A stretch of DNA of 64,000 nucleotides from Lacipirellulaceae bacterium (GTDB lineage Bacteria; Planctomycetota; Planctomycetia; Pirellulales; Lacipirellulaceae). Location: positions 248,001 to 312,000 of the forward strand of contig JAVJRG010000012.1 in assembly GCA_040218535.1 (NCBI GenBank), written 5' to 3'. Below, in pieces: positions 8,402 through 17,970 of the stretch. The position numbers were made by a program, and so were the translations under genes. The notes beneath the pieces are model-generated. The model was not told the DNA's origin, did not search any database, and worked only from the letters and a program-made list of their open reading frames with translations. Positions within the stretch are counted from its first letter, which is position 1. The number at the start of each line of letters is the position of its first letter.

Positions 8402-9521
8402 TAGTCTCCCGAGCTTCCCAACCACTCTCGTCACGCTCGATCCGATGATAGAGCGTATCACGCTCAATCGGCTCGCGACCCGCTTCTTCAATCAGGCGGC
8501 GCAGTTCGGCGACGCTCATCATTTCGGGCGTCTCAGCCCCCGCGTCGTGGTAGATCAACTCGTGCCGCACCGTGCCGTCGATATCGTCCGCTCCGTAGCT
8601 CAACGCAATTTGAGCCGAGCCGATGCCGAGCATGATCCAATACGCCTTGATATGCGGAATGTTATCCAGCATCAAACGGCTAATCGCCATGGTCCGCAAG
8701 TCTTCCGGTCCGGATGGCTTCTTGATATGTGAAAGACCTGTGTTGTCAGGGTGGAATGCCAAAGGAATGAACGTCTGGAAGCCGCCTGTCTCATCCTGCA
8801 ATTCCCTAAGCCGGATCAAGTGATCGATCCGATGGAACGGTTGCTCGATGTGCCCATAGAGCATCGTGCAGTTGGTCCGCAGGCCAAGCTCGTGAGCCGT
8901 GCGATGTGTTTCGAACCAGCGTGACGAGTCCGCCTTGTGTTCGCAAATCTGGTTGCGGACCTCGGGGTGGAAAATCTCTGCCCCGCCACCGGGCATACTA
9001 CCGAGGCCCGCTTCGATCATATCTTCCAACACCCAGCGGATCGGTTTCTTGGTGAGACGTTCAAACCAATCGATCTCGACCGGCGTCCACGCCTTGAGAT
9101 GCAGGTTCGGATACGCGTCGTGCAGCAGGCTAATGACTTTGCGATACCATTCGTACTTCGCCTGATGGTGTAGCCCGCCAACGATGTGCATTTCGGTGCA
9201 GCCATTGTTTACCGCTTCCTGCCCACGGGCGAGTACTTGCTCGTCGTTCATCCAGTAGCTCTTCGCATCGCGCAGATCGGCACGAAAGGCACAGAAGGTA
9301 CAACGGTAAACGCAAACATTCGTCGGGTTGAGGTGCGTATTGATATTGTAGTAAGCGGCATTGCCGTTCTTACGCTCGCGCACCAAGTTAGCCAGCTCGC
9401 CCAGTTCAGGCAGCGGCACCTTGGGGTCGTACAGCAGGAGCCCGTCGTCAAAGGAAAGCCGCTCACCGGCTTCGACCTTTTCGCGAATGGGGGCGAGGAC
9501 GGGGGTAGAGGTTCTTAGCAT
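8388..9521 (-). CDS. mqnE: Aminofutalosine synthase MqnE (radical SAM)
   Basis: 377 residues from the ATG at 9521. The frame extends to a TTG at 9563, but that start lies in an inverted repeat. MqnE joins the enolpyruvyl product of MqnA to adenosine through a radical reaction, giving aminofutalosine in the futalosine route to menaquinone. The radical SAM cluster motif CX3CX2C is at residues 70, 74 and 77 (NVCVYRCTFCAF). The MqnE-specific motifs LPGGGAEIF-like (SMPGGGAEIF), TMLYGHIEQ, GGFQTFIPLAFHP and DIDGTVRHELI distinguish it from MqnC. It is the last gene of the minus-strand menaquinone cluster and overlaps the lipoprotein gene tail to tail by 14 bp. Confidence 0.95.
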   Translation of the reverse strand: MLRTSTPVLAPIREKVEAGERLSFDDGLLLYDPKVPLPELGELANLVRERKNGNAAYYNINTHLNPTNVCVYRCTFCAFRADLRDAKSYWMNDEQVLARGQEAVNNGCTEMHIVGGLHHQAKYEWYRKVISLLHDAYPNLHLKAWTPVEIDWFERLTKKPIRWVLEDMIEAGLGSMPGGGAEIFHPEVRNQICEHKADSSRWFETHRTAHELGLRTNCTMLYGHIEQPFHRIDHLIRLRELQDETGGFQTFIPLAFHPDNTGLSHIKKPSGPEDLRTMAISRLMLDNIPHIKAYWIMLGIGSAQIALSYGADDIDGTVRHELIYHDAGAETPEMMSVAELRRLIEEAGREPIERDTLYHRIERDESGWEARETITAN

Positions 9522-9554
9522 GGAAAGCGAATGGAAAGGGTCGACGGGTTGGTG

Positions 9555-9639
9555 AATGACCAATGTCCAGGTCTAAATGACCAATTGGCTTTGGCGACTC
9601 CGGACGACATTGGTCATTTGGAATTGGACATTGGTCATT
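9555..9639. repeat. Inverted repeat between ubiA-like gene and mqnE
   Basis: A perfect 15-bp inverted repeat (AATGACCAATGTCCA at 9555-9569 and its complement at 9625-9639), with a second looser copy of the ATGACCAAT/ATTGGTCAT pair inside. The right arm contains the TGA stop codon (9635-9637) of the upstream prenyltransferase gene. Confidence 0.75.
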
Positions 9640-10618
9640 GAAGCACTAAGTCTAAGGTGCCAACCGCTAGGAGCCCAAGGCTTATCACGGCATTCACGTT
9701 GAAAAAGGCCGTGTTGACCCGGTCAAGGTCGTCGGGCTTCACCAGAGAATGCTCGTAAATTAGCAGCGCAGCAACGGCAACTACGCCGGCGATGTAGATC
9801 CAGCCGAACGCTGGGTAGGCCCAGATGAGAGCTGCCAGAAAGAGAATCGTCCCCAGGTGGCAAACCGCGGCCAGTCGCAGGGCACCGGGGACGCCGAGCT
9901 TGACGGGGACGCTGTGCAACTTGGCTTCGCGGTCGAAATCGACATCCTGGCAGGCGTAAAGGATGTCGAAACCGGCGACCCAAGTGAGGACCGCCCCGCC
10001 GAGTACTGCTGGGGCGAGTAGGTCTGTGGGGTTTGCGAGGACGGTTTGGCCGCGGATGGCAATCCAAGCGGCCAACGGCGAAGACGCAAGCGCGGCGCCA
10101 AGCCAAAAGTGGGCCAGGGAAGTGAATCGCTTCGTCAGGCTGTAGCCAAAGAGAAACAGCAGAACAGGGACGCTCAAGTATAGCGGCAAGCGATTCGGTA
10201 AAAACAACAATGTGCTGGCGATGAACGCGAGGCTCGTGAAAGTCGTGAATATTGTGACTTGTGTCGTGCTGAGGATCCCCGCCGGCAAGTGCCTTCCAGA
10301 GGTACGCGGATTCCCAGCGTCGATCTTGCGATCAACCAGCCGATTAAACGCCATCGCCGCACTGCGAGCGGTGACCATGCAGAGGAGGATGCCGAGGAGC
10401 TCTTGAGGGCGTATTTGCAACTTAGACAATTCGAAGCCGCCGAGATCCAGCGTCATGCCAAAGATGGTCAGCCTAATTCCCTCAACGAATTCTACTGTCG
10501 CGGACTCAAGCGATCTCAATCGCCAAGCCATCACCGCCGCCAACAACGCAAATGGCAGCGCGAAAATGGTGTGGCTAAAGCGGATCAGCGAGAGAAAGTG
10601 GCGGGCGGTCTTGAGCAT
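9635..10618 (-). CDS. mqnP: UbiA-family prenyltransferase of menaquinone synthesis (MqnP-like)
   Basis: 327 residues, an integral membrane prenyltransferase. The first aspartate-rich motif NRLVDRKID is at about 92-100 and the second, DVDFD, at about 225-229; both bind the prenyl diphosphate through Mg2+. There are about eight hydrophobic segments. A stretch of about 40 residues after the first segment (RLRSLESATVEFVEGIRL and onward) is longer than in the E. coli enzyme. UbiA homologues in futalosine clusters (MqnP) prenylate 1,4-dihydroxy-6-naphthoate; the context with mqnE, a UbiX-like gene and ubiE supports this role. The symbol is by context. Its stop codon lies inside a repeat arm. Confidence 0.88.
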   Translation of the reverse strand: MLKTARHFLSLIRFSHTIFALPFALLAAVMAWRLRSLESATVEFVEGIRLTIFGMTLDLGGFELSKLQIRPQELLGILLCMVTARSAAMAFNRLVDRKIDAGNPRTSGRHLPAGILSTTQVTIFTTFTSLAFIASTLLFLPNRLPLYLSVPVLLFLFGYSLTKRFTSLAHFWLGAALASSPLAAWIAIRGQTVLANPTDLLAPAVLGGAVLTWVAGFDILYACQDVDFDREAKLHSVPVKLGVPGALRLAAVCHLGTILFLAALIWAYPAFGWIYIAGVVAVAALLIYEHSLVKPDDLDRVNTAFFNVNAVISLGLLAVGTLDLVLQ

Positions 10619-10628
10619 TGATCAGATA

Positions 10629-10743
10629 GTAGCCCTATCGCTCCGCGATAGGAAATGCGGAAGCTGGAAAGAATTACTTTCATTAAAAAAGTAAAGTACG
10701 TCCTTGAGGGTACTGCTTTCCTGTCGCGGAGCGACAGGGCTAC
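10629..10743. repeat. 115-bp REP-like element, copy 1 of the GTAGCCCT family
   Basis: Both ends are inverted copies starting 5'-GTAGCCCT. Each end is a hairpin with an eight-base-pair stem and a TCC/GGA loop: CCTATCGC/GCGATAGG on the left and CCTGTCGC/GCGACAGG on the right. A second copy of 116 bp is at 36572-36687. The right end contains the TAG stop of the ubiX-like gene (10740-10742). The 5' GTAG before a hairpin is the hallmark of RAYT-mobilised REP elements. Confidence 0.85.
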
Positions 10744-11426
10744 TCTTGGCCCCAGCGTTTGATCAGGCAGTTGTCGACGCCGAGTTGGTCGCATATTCTG
10801 GCTACGATGAAGTCCACTAAGTCGCGGAGCGTACTCACCCCGTGGTACCAACCGGGCGAAGCGGGAAGGATCACCGCACCTGCTTCGCTCGCTTTTCGCA
10901 TGTTCTCAATCGCTGGTCGTGAAAGCGGGGCCTCACGAGGAACGAGAATCAGTTTTCGTCCTTCCTTGAGATGCACTTCCGCGGCCCGTTGAATCAGATT
11001 GCCTGCCGCTCCATGTGCCACGGCACTGAGCGTCGTCCCTGAACATGGCGTGATGACCATTCCTTCGGTGACGAACGAACCGCTAGCGATTGGCGTCATG
11101 AAGTCTTGCCAGTGGTGGTAATGCAACTCGCCCACCGGTCGTGCTTCGACCGACAACACATTGCTATCAGCGGTTCCGATGCCCGCCGAGGCTTGCAACA
11201 GTTTGATCTTGCTATCCGAGGCATTCGTCACATCATGCAGCATCAGGTCCGCGGGTCGGAAATCCTTCAGATCGATCGTGAGATCCATCTCCTGCTTAAT
11301 GACAGCCGCGCCCGAAGGGCTAATCGAAAGATGTACGTCGTGCCCCGTGGCGAGCAGCACCTCGATGAGCCGCAGCGAGTAGACAGCGCCACTCGCGCCG
11401 GTGATTCCAATGCAGATGTTTTTCAT
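10740..11426 (-). CDS. ubiX: UbiX-like flavin prenyltransferase
   Basis: 228 residues. UbiX-type enzymes attach a dimethylallyl group to FMN, making the prenylated flavin needed by a UbiD-type decarboxylase. The N-terminal FMN-binding segment is ICIGITGASGAVYS. The conserved TPCSGTTLSAVAHG and LVPREAPLS motifs follow, as does the C-terminal PASPGWYHG. In the futalosine pathway the homologue (MqnM) serves the MqnL decarboxylase; that partner is not in this window. The protein is longer than the usual ~190-200 residues, with a loop around LLQASAGIGTADSNVLS. The start lies 2 bp from the arm of the four-helix-bundle cassette, and the stop TAG is part of a REP arm. Confidence 0.92.
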   Translation of the reverse strand: MKNICIGITGASGAVYSLRLIEVLLATGHDVHLSISPSGAAVIKQEMDLTIDLKDFRPADLMLHDVTNASDSKIKLLQASAGIGTADSNVLSVEARPVGELHYHHWQDFMTPIASGSFVTEGMVITPCSGTTLSAVAHGAAGNLIQRAAEVHLKEGRKLILVPREAPLSRPAIENMRKASEAGAVILPASPGWYHGVSTLRDLVDFIVARICDQLGVDNCLIKRWGQE

Positions 11427-11427
11427 A

Positions 11428-11908
11428 GTAGGCGGTAGGCAGTAAGCAGTAGGCAGTGCGGGTGCATCAGTCTTCTTCTGGTCATAGTCCTATGGTTCGA
11501 GCGACTTCTTCAATCCGTTCAGAAGTCTGCCAACTTCGCTAGCTGACGATAGCAGGGAATCTTGTTGCGAGCGTTCAATATATTTTAATCGACACGCGAT
11601 CATAATCTGAGTTTCGGCCTCACGCAAAGAGCCATGTGCAATTGAGAGGAAACGCCTGAAGTCCGCCTCAGAAAAACGACCTTGGCCCTCGGCAATGTTC
11701 GATGGAATCGAAACTGCGCATCTTCTCAACTGTGAACACAGTCCGAACTTCTCATCACTGGGAAAAGAGTTTGCTGTTTTATAGACCTCTTCAACAAAGT
11801 CCATCGACTTCTGCCAAACAACTAGGTCTTGATAATTCCGAGACACGAGAGACACCCATCATTTGTCCAACAACAACAACTGCTTACTGCCCACTGCCTA
11901 CTGCCTAC
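11428..11908. mobile_element. 481-bp cassette with 30-bp inverted ends carrying a four-helix-bundle gene
   Basis: The ends 11428-11457 and 11879-11908 are inverted repeats matching at 26 of 30 positions, made of GTAGGCAGT-type heptamers. Between them lies only the gene 11490-11855. The unit fits exactly between ubiE and ubiX: one end is 2 bp from the ubiX start and the other supplies the last three sense codons and the TAG stop of ubiE. Similar GCAGTGGGC-type repeats occur at 17796-17947. Mobility is an inference. Confidence 0.6.
11490..11855 (-). CDS. Four-helix-bundle protein (23S rRNA intervening-sequence family)
   Basis: 121 residues, matching the family of small four-helix-bundle proteins first seen encoded in 23S rRNA intervening sequences (TIGR02436 type). 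Family features present are YQDLVVWQKSMDFVEEVY at the start, FGLCSQLRRCAVSIPSNIAEGQGR in the middle, and the FLSIAHGSLREAETQI motif. The structure is known to form a homopentameric bundle; the function is unknown. Here it is not in an rRNA gene but between ubiE and ubiX on the same strand, enclosed by 30-bp inverted repeats. It is therefore probably an inserted accessory gene that reads through the menaquinone cluster. Confidence 0.93.
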   Translation of the reverse strand: MSLVSRNYQDLVVWQKSMDFVEEVYKTANSFPSDEKFGLCSQLRRCAVSIPSNIAEGQGRFSEADFRRFLSIAHGSLREAETQIMIACRLKYIERSQQDSLLSSASEVGRLLNGLKKSLEP

Positions 11909-12614
11909 TTTTCACGCCAACATAAAGCGTCGCCACGCCGAAGGTAAGTCCACGGTAAGTGACATCGCTCAACCCCACGGCACGCATTCGCTGAGCAAGT
12001 TGTTCTCCCTGGGGAAACTCCCCGACGCTCTCCGGCAAATAGTCATAAGCACTCGCCTCATTTCGTGCGAGCCATTGTCCCAGTTTAGGCAGCACGTTGC
12101 GGAAGTACCAACCGTAGACGGCTTTGAAGGGTTGCCAGCGCGGGGTGCTGAATTCGAGCACGGCCACCTTGCCGCCCGGCTTGCAGACGCGGGTCATCTC
12201 GGTGAGACCGGCATCGGTGTCCGCCACGTTTCTCAAACCGAAGGCGACGCTCACGATGTCGAACTCGCCGTCGGGAAAAGGGAGATTCTGCGTGTCGGCT
12301 TCCAGGAAAGTGAGCTCTCCGCTGGCGCCGGCTTTCTGTCCCTTTTGCTCGCCGAGGGCTAGCATCTCATGGCAGAAGTCGGTGCCGACGATCTCTGCCT
12401 TACCTTTCGATGCCTTGCGATACGCTAGGGCCAAGTCCCCCGTACCGGTACAGACGTCAAGAATCTTCATCCCCGATTCAGGAGCCACTCGCCGAACGGT
12501 CCGCCAGCGCCAGTAGTAGTCCGTACCCATCGAGAGCAGGTGATTCATCCGATCGTATCGACCAGCAATTTGGCCAAACATCTTGCGGACTTTAGGGCCT
12601 GACTTGTCGACCAT
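11898..12614 (-). CDS. ubiE: Demethylmenaquinone methyltransferase UbiE/MenG
   Basis: 238 residues from the ATG at 12614 (MVDKSGPKVRKMF), where the family homology begins; the frame is open 40 codons further but without homology. It methylates demethylmenaquinone with SAM, the last step of menaquinone synthesis. Motif I is ILDVCTGTGDLALAY at about residues 52-66, and the UbiE signatures IAGRYDRMNHLLS near the N-terminus and VAFGLRNVAD in the middle are present. The C-terminal residues Ser-Arg-Gln and the stop TAG are encoded by the inverted end of the adjacent cassette, so the original C-terminus may have been slightly different. It is the first gene of the cluster. Confidence 0.94.
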   Translation of the reverse strand: MVDKSGPKVRKMFGQIAGRYDRMNHLLSMGTDYYWRWRTVRRVAPESGMKILDVCTGTGDLALAYRKASKGKAEIVGTDFCHEMLALGEQKGQKAGASGELTFLEADTQNLPFPDGEFDIVSVAFGLRNVADTDAGLTEMTRVCKPGGKVAVLEFSTPRWQPFKAVYGWYFRNVLPKLGQWLARNEASAYDYLPESVGEFPQGEQLAQRMRAVGLSDVTYRGLTFGVATLYVGVKSRQ

Positions 12615-12790
12615 TGTGGGAGGGATGAAGGTAGAGGGATGAAGAATGATGTCTGCTTGCGGTTCACTTAACGAGCCAAGAAGCGTTAGCTCTCGGGTCT
12701 TCGCATTGCGAATTTTTGAATTATCGCAGTACAATCACGCGTTCGCTAGCGCCAACCGAAGCGGTCGCATAACGGTTAACGCTCTAGATC

Positions 12791-12845
12791 GGGCCTCCAG
12801 GCCTGAGCAGTACTCTAACCAGCTTCAACTCAGGCCTGGAGGCTC
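12791..12845. repeat. Inverted repeat before the ComB-like gene
   Basis: A perfect 15-bp inverted repeat (GCCTCCAGGCCTGAG at 12793-12807, complement at 12829-12843) in the divergent gap between ubiE and the ComB-like gene. The loop is 21 bases. It ends 11 bp before the TTG start, so it would lie in the 5' leader. Confidence 0.7.
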
Positions 12846-12856
12846 GAGCTACTATT

Positions 12857-13627
12857 TTGAAAACTCTCTCCATCCACTACTTGCCGCAATTTGTTGCTGA
12901 GGCCGACTTGGCTGGCTCAACGGTCGTTGTGGTCGATCTGCTCCGCGCTTCGACGACCATTTGCTACGCGCTGGCGAATGGCGCGACTGCCGTCCGGCCA
13001 TTCTTGGAGGTCGCTGGTGTCGCCCAGGCTGTCGCGGATTACGATAGGGACGAGGTAAAGCTCGGTGGTGAGCGTGGGGGCGAGATTCTCGAAGGGTTCG
13101 ACCTGGGGAACTCTCCCCATGAATACACCGCCGGCGAGGTCTTCGGCCAGACGATCCTCTTCACAACCACCAATGGAACGCGGGCACTGCTGCACGCACG
13201 CCTAGCTCAGCGAACCGTGATCGGTGCCGCCGTGAATCGGCAATCGGTCACTGAAGCAATCGCCGACGAAGGGGACATCCACATTCTCTGTGCTGGCACG
13301 GCAGGGGTTGTCACGCGGGAAGACATCCTCGCAGCCGGGGCGATCGCCGCTGAGCTTTTGGCTTCCGGAGCAAGAACGACCAACGAGTGGGCCGAAGCGG
13401 CTGTCCGCGAGTGGCAGGAGTTGGTCAACACAGCCCGCGTGCTGGGACGGAGCGTCAGCGAACAATTCGCCGAGGAACTAAAAACCACCCCCGGTGGTAA
13501 GAACCTGCTGGCCATCGGCCAAGACGAGGATTTGCCCCTCTGTGCACAGCTCGACGTGCTGGACGTCGTGCCGGAGTTGAACCAGCCCGATTCTGATGGT
13601 AGTGGGGGACTCATTGTCTTGCGGTAG
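12857..13627 (+). CDS. comB: ComB-like 2-phosphosulfolactate phosphatase family protein
   Basis: 256 residues starting at TTG 12857; no ATG or GTG is closer to the homology. The ComB family removes phosphate from 2-phosphosulfolactate in archaeal coenzyme M synthesis, but it is widespread in bacteria lacking coenzyme M, where the substrate is unclear. Family motifs are VVVVDLLRASTTI at about 24-36, GERGG followed by GFDLGNSP at about 69-86, TTTNGTRAL, and CAGTAG. No other coenzyme M or sulfolactate genes are near. The gene stands between the divergent ubiE and glyS. Confidence 0.85.
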   Translation: MKTLSIHYLPQFVAEADLAGSTVVVVDLLRASTTICYALANGATAVRPFLEVAGVAQAVADYDRDEVKLGGERGGEILEGFDLGNSPHEYTAGEVFGQTILFTTTNGTRALLHARLAQRTVIGAAVNRQSVTEAIADEGDIHILCAGTAGVVTREDILAAGAIAAELLASGARTTNEWAEAAVREWQELVNTARVLGRSVSEQFAEELKTTPGGKNLLAIGQDEDLPLCAQLDVLDVVPELNQPDSDGSGGLIVLR

Positions 13628-13680
13628 AGAATCTAAAGTTCGCTCGCTAAACTATGTGGCTCTACGAATACGAATCTCGA

Positions 13681-13752
13681 TCTCTCGCTAAGGCGCGAAG
13701 TCGCCAAGTGAGACAATCACACTCCTTAGCGTCTTCGCGCCTTTGCGGGAGA
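13681..13752. repeat. Inverted repeat before glyS
   Basis: Arms containing CTAAGGCGCGAAGTCGC and its imperfect complement GTCTTCGCGCCTTTGCGGG face each other across a short loop. It lies 20 bp before the glyS start and probably in its leader. Confidence 0.65.
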
Positions 13753-13771
13753 CCTATCGTTCAAGAGTCTT

Positions 13772-15382
<1,611 letters not shown>

Positions 15383-15388
15383 TATTTT

Positions 15389-15501
15389 GTGTCATTCCGA
15401 CAGGTGTCTCAGCACCGGAGGAATCTGGCTTGCACTCTGGTTGAGTCAACTTGGCTTCAAACCGGATTCCTCGGTCGCTGGAAGCTCGGTCGGAATGACA
15501 C
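15389..15501. repeat. 113-bp inverted repeat with GTGTCATTCCGAC ends
   Basis: Perfect 13-bp ends (15389-15401 and 15489-15501), with an inner pair AGGAATC/GATTCCT. It starts 7 bp after the glyS stop and ends 14 bp before the next convergent gene's stop. Repeats beginning GTCATTCCGA are common as dispersed palindromes in several bacterial phyla. Confidence 0.75.
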
Positions 15502-15514
15502 TGTGGTTAGCTTA

Positions 15515-16210
15515 CTAAGCCACACGGCGATAGTACGCACTGTCATACCCAGGACGTTGCTCCGTCGCGAACTGCAACGCGTCGAGTTGCCGATCAACAC
15601 CGGCGAGCTGCCGGTTCAGTTGCCGGCTGTTCCGCCAGAGCCGACTGGCCATCCAGGCGAGCCCAACAATCAGGCCTCCCTCACCAGTCAGTGTCATGGC
15701 CAGCGCCTGATTCCACAGCCCCGGCTGTGTTGCAATCGTGCTGTAGATCAAAGCCACCAAGCCAACTGCTAAGGTCAGACCGCTAACCGCCAACAACGTG
15801 CTGAGCCACCAACCCGTTGGCGTCCGGTGCTGGGCGTAGGTGGCCAGGGGTTGAGCTTGTTTCGGCGGCGTCGAACGTCGGATCTCAAGCGGCTGACGAA
15901 CGAGATCGAGCGCGGGGCTCAACTCCTCCGCGGCCACGGGAGACGTGGCCGACAGACGGCGACCAAGTTGCGCTAGTTCCGCCTGCACTTGCTTGCTATC
16001 GAAGACTTCGCGCAAAGGGACAATCTTCGGGGCGTCGAGTTCGGTGAGCTCGATTCCCGCATCCTCAAGTGAATCGCTCCCGCGCTTTTGACGCAGAGCG
16101 TCTGTCAGGACGAACTCGCAACGTGGACAGACTAAAGGGCCCGAGACCTGAGAAGCAATCGCGGGAACTTCTTGCTGGCAATGACGACACCACATACGCG
16201 AACAGCTCAT
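15515..16210 (-). CDS. Zinc-ribbon membrane protein of unknown function
   Basis: 231 residues from the ATG at 16210; upstream codons in frame belong to a repeat. The N-terminus has a zinc ribbon with two CXXC knuckles (WCRHCQQ and LVCPRCEF, about 17 residues apart). A charged linker follows, then two hydrophobic segments near residues 135-160 and 170-195 (LLAVSGLTLAVGLVALIYS and LTGEGGLIVGLAWMA). The C-terminal tail is coiled-coil-like (RQLNRQLAGVDRQLDALQ). The architecture, zinc ribbon plus two membrane helices, is common among uncharacterised planctomycete proteins. I see no enzymatic motif. It converges on glyS. Confidence 0.75.
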   Translation of the reverse strand: MSCSRMWCRHCQQEVPAIASQVSGPLVCPRCEFVLTDALRQKRGSDSLEDAGIELTELDAPKIVPLREVFDSKQVQAELAQLGRRLSATSPVAAEELSPALDLVRQPLEIRRSTPPKQAQPLATYAQHRTPTGWWLSTLLAVSGLTLAVGLVALIYSTIATQPGLWNQALAMTLTGEGGLIVGLAWMASRLWRNSRQLNRQLAGVDRQLDALQFATEQRPGYDSAYYRRVA

Positions 16211-16316
16211 GAGACGAAGAGAAAAGAACGCCAGAACGGTGCGTCCTCGTCTTGAGCGTATCGTCCACCAGCGGCGACAAACTTTAGCGATTCGGTGGAG
16301 TTTGCCGGGCAAGGTC

Positions 16317-16390
16317 GTAGGGTATCGCCGAGGAACGAGGCATACCGAACCCTCGCGCATGGTGTGCCTCGTACCTCGGCAATACCCTAC
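16317..16390. repeat. 74-bp REP-like element, copy 1 of the GTAGGGTAT family
   Basis: Ends of 30 bp match as inverted repeats at 27 positions; each begins 5'-GTAGGGTAT and contains GCCGAGG and CGAGGCA. The loop is 14 bases. It lies between the LysM gene and the zinc-ribbon gene. A second copy at 19347-19504 has a longer interior. Confidence 0.8.
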
Positions 16391-16403
16391 GATGAAAGCA
16401 AAA

Positions 16404-17693
16404 TCAGCGCTGAATCGTCACGCGAGAGCCGACCGAGAGAATGTCATACAGATCATTCACGTCAGGTTGCTTGAGCTTAATCGTCCGCGAGACGGGCTCA
16501 CCGGCGACTTGGCTCGTTCCGGTCGCGGCACGTAGCACGGCAACCTGGCCGCCAACGGCTGACGGGTTGGAGAGCACGATGCTGCGTGACTCGCCTGATT
16601 CCCCTGGGCTTGCCGAGTACAGGCCGCCAGTTGGGGTGATCGGCTTCTGATCAACGAGCCAATTGCCATCCTCAACGGTCAAGCTCGGATCGACTTCGAT
16701 CGCGAAGCGGCCCGCGTAGCGACGACCCAACATGAGGGTCAACTCGCGCGAGCTGATATCGATTTTCGCATTGAAAGGACCGGGAATCACTTTCAACTCT
16801 TGCCCGGTTTGCAAAGCGGCTGGCGAAGCCAAGCCGTTGATCTTCGCCAGCAACTGCCACGGCACGTCGTACTTGGCGGCGATCTGTTGGAGCGTCTCGC
16901 CAGCTTGCACGAGGTAAGGGGCTTCGAGGCGTGGCTCGCTGGAATAAATCACCGTCCCGGCAAGTTGCGACAGCAACTGGTTCACTTCGGCCGTTTCCTC
17001 GGGTGTGAGCGAAGGATCACCGTACCAGTCGGAGAGCAGCAAGAGGGCTTGCGACAACTCGCCACGATCCAAGGCGGCTTGGACGGCGGTACGTGTGGCA
17101 CCGAACAGCGAAGTCTGTGGCGTCGGCGTCGTGGAAGGGGCTGGCTCGGTCGAAACAACGTTATTGCTAGGAGCCGGTTCGACCAAAGGAACTTCAGGAT
17201 CGATACCGAGCGGCTTTTCTTCCTCTTGAATGATGATGCTTGGGGTCACCGTCATGACGGGTTCAGCCTGCTCTCCGCCAGTCATCGGCGAGTCAGCCAT
17301 TTCCGTGGCGTCGCTTTCGACGCTAGGGACGGCAGGCATTGCAGGCAGCTCATTGGAACCCACGCTTGCGGAGGCATCCGCGGGTGGCGTCCAAGCGGGA
17401 GGTGCTTCGCTAGCCGCACCGGGATTGAAAGCCGGCGGAGGACCAGCAGGCGTTGTCGCACTAAAGGCAGGCGGACCCGCACCATCATTCATAGCGAAAG
17501 ATCCCGCGGTCGACCCCGTCGCGAAAGCGTCGGCTCCCGGATCGTCGAGTTCCAGACCGGCTTCGATCTCAAAAGTCCCAACGCCCTCAGGAATAACCGG
17601 CTCAGTCTCGTTGATCTTGAGATACAAAAAGACGCCAACACAAACCAAGATGGTGATCGTCGCTAGGGGTCGAATAGAACTCACGGCTCGCAT
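16404..17693 (-). CDS. LysM-domain envelope protein with degenerate L,D-transpeptidase-like C-terminus
   Basis: 429 residues. A single N-terminal membrane segment (LATITILVCVGVFLYL) anchors it. About 170 residues of low-complexity, Ala/Pro/Thr/Glu-rich linker follow, then a helical part (ALDRGELSQALLLLSDWYG) and one LysM domain (YLVQAGETLQQIAAKYDVP to GQELKVIPG), which binds peptidoglycan-type glycans. The C-terminal 130 residues look like an L,D-transpeptidase (FNAKIDISSRELTLMLGRRY at the front, DVNDLYDILSVGSRVTIQ at the end). The catalytic S-x-G-C-x-R site is replaced by VSRTIKL with no Cys, so it is probably non-catalytic. Its role may be structural, at the cell wall. Confidence 0.8.
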   Translation of the reverse strand: MRAVSSIRPLATITILVCVGVFLYLKINETEPVIPEGVGTFEIEAGLELDDPGADAFATGSTAGSFAMNDGAGPPAFSATTPAGPPPAFNPGAASEAPPAWTPPADASASVGSNELPAMPAVPSVESDATEMADSPMTGGEQAEPVMTVTPSIIIQEEEKPLGIDPEVPLVEPAPSNNVVSTEPAPSTTPTPQTSLFGATRTAVQAALDRGELSQALLLLSDWYGDPSLTPEETAEVNQLLSQLAGTVIYSSEPRLEAPYLVQAGETLQQIAAKYDVPWQLLAKINGLASPAALQTGQELKVIPGPFNAKIDISSRELTLMLGRRYAGRFAIEVDPSLTVEDGNWLVDQKPITPTGGLYSASPGESGESRSIVLSNPSAVGGQVAVLRAATGTSQVAGEPVSRTIKLKQPDVNDLYDILSVGSRVTIQR

Positions 17694-17795
17694 CTCCTGA
17701 TGAGCATAATGTGTGACTCTTGGACCTGGGGCCCGGTTGCTATTGCGGCAGATCGTAGGAAAAGCGAGCGGGGGACGCTATGGCAGTTGTGCGGA

Positions 17796-17947
17796 AGTGG
17801 GAAGTGGGCAGTGGGCAGTGGGCAGTGGGCAGTGGGCAGTGGGCAGTTTGGATTCTGGTCGTCAGATTTGTTGCGCAAGGGGACAGCTTGAGAACTAGCA
17901 AATTTTCCGCAGAAGACCTTGGACTGCCCCCTGCCGACTGCCCACTT
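17796..17947. repeat. AGTGGGC heptamer array with inverted partner
   Basis: Seven tandem copies of a 7-mer (one AGTGGGA then six AGTGGGC) run from 17796 to about 17847. A diverged inverted partner (GGACTGCCCCCTGCCGACTG and onward) is at 17921-17947. Units of the same type form the ends of the cassette at 11428-11908. It fills the divergent gap between the LysM gene and the DUF1499-like gene. Confidence 0.75.
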
Positions 17948-17970
17948 GTTTCCTGCTAAACTAAACAACT

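Noticed and set aside
16800-17666. A 288-codon frame on the plus strand opposite the LysM gene
   Set aside because: It is antisense to a gene with a clear LysM domain and membrane anchor, has no recognisable family pattern, and is rich in Arg, Gly and His, as typical antisense translations are in GC-rich DNA.
17796-17850. Possible CRISPR array
   Set aside because: The units are 7 bp in direct tandem with no spacers, and no cas gene is nearby.
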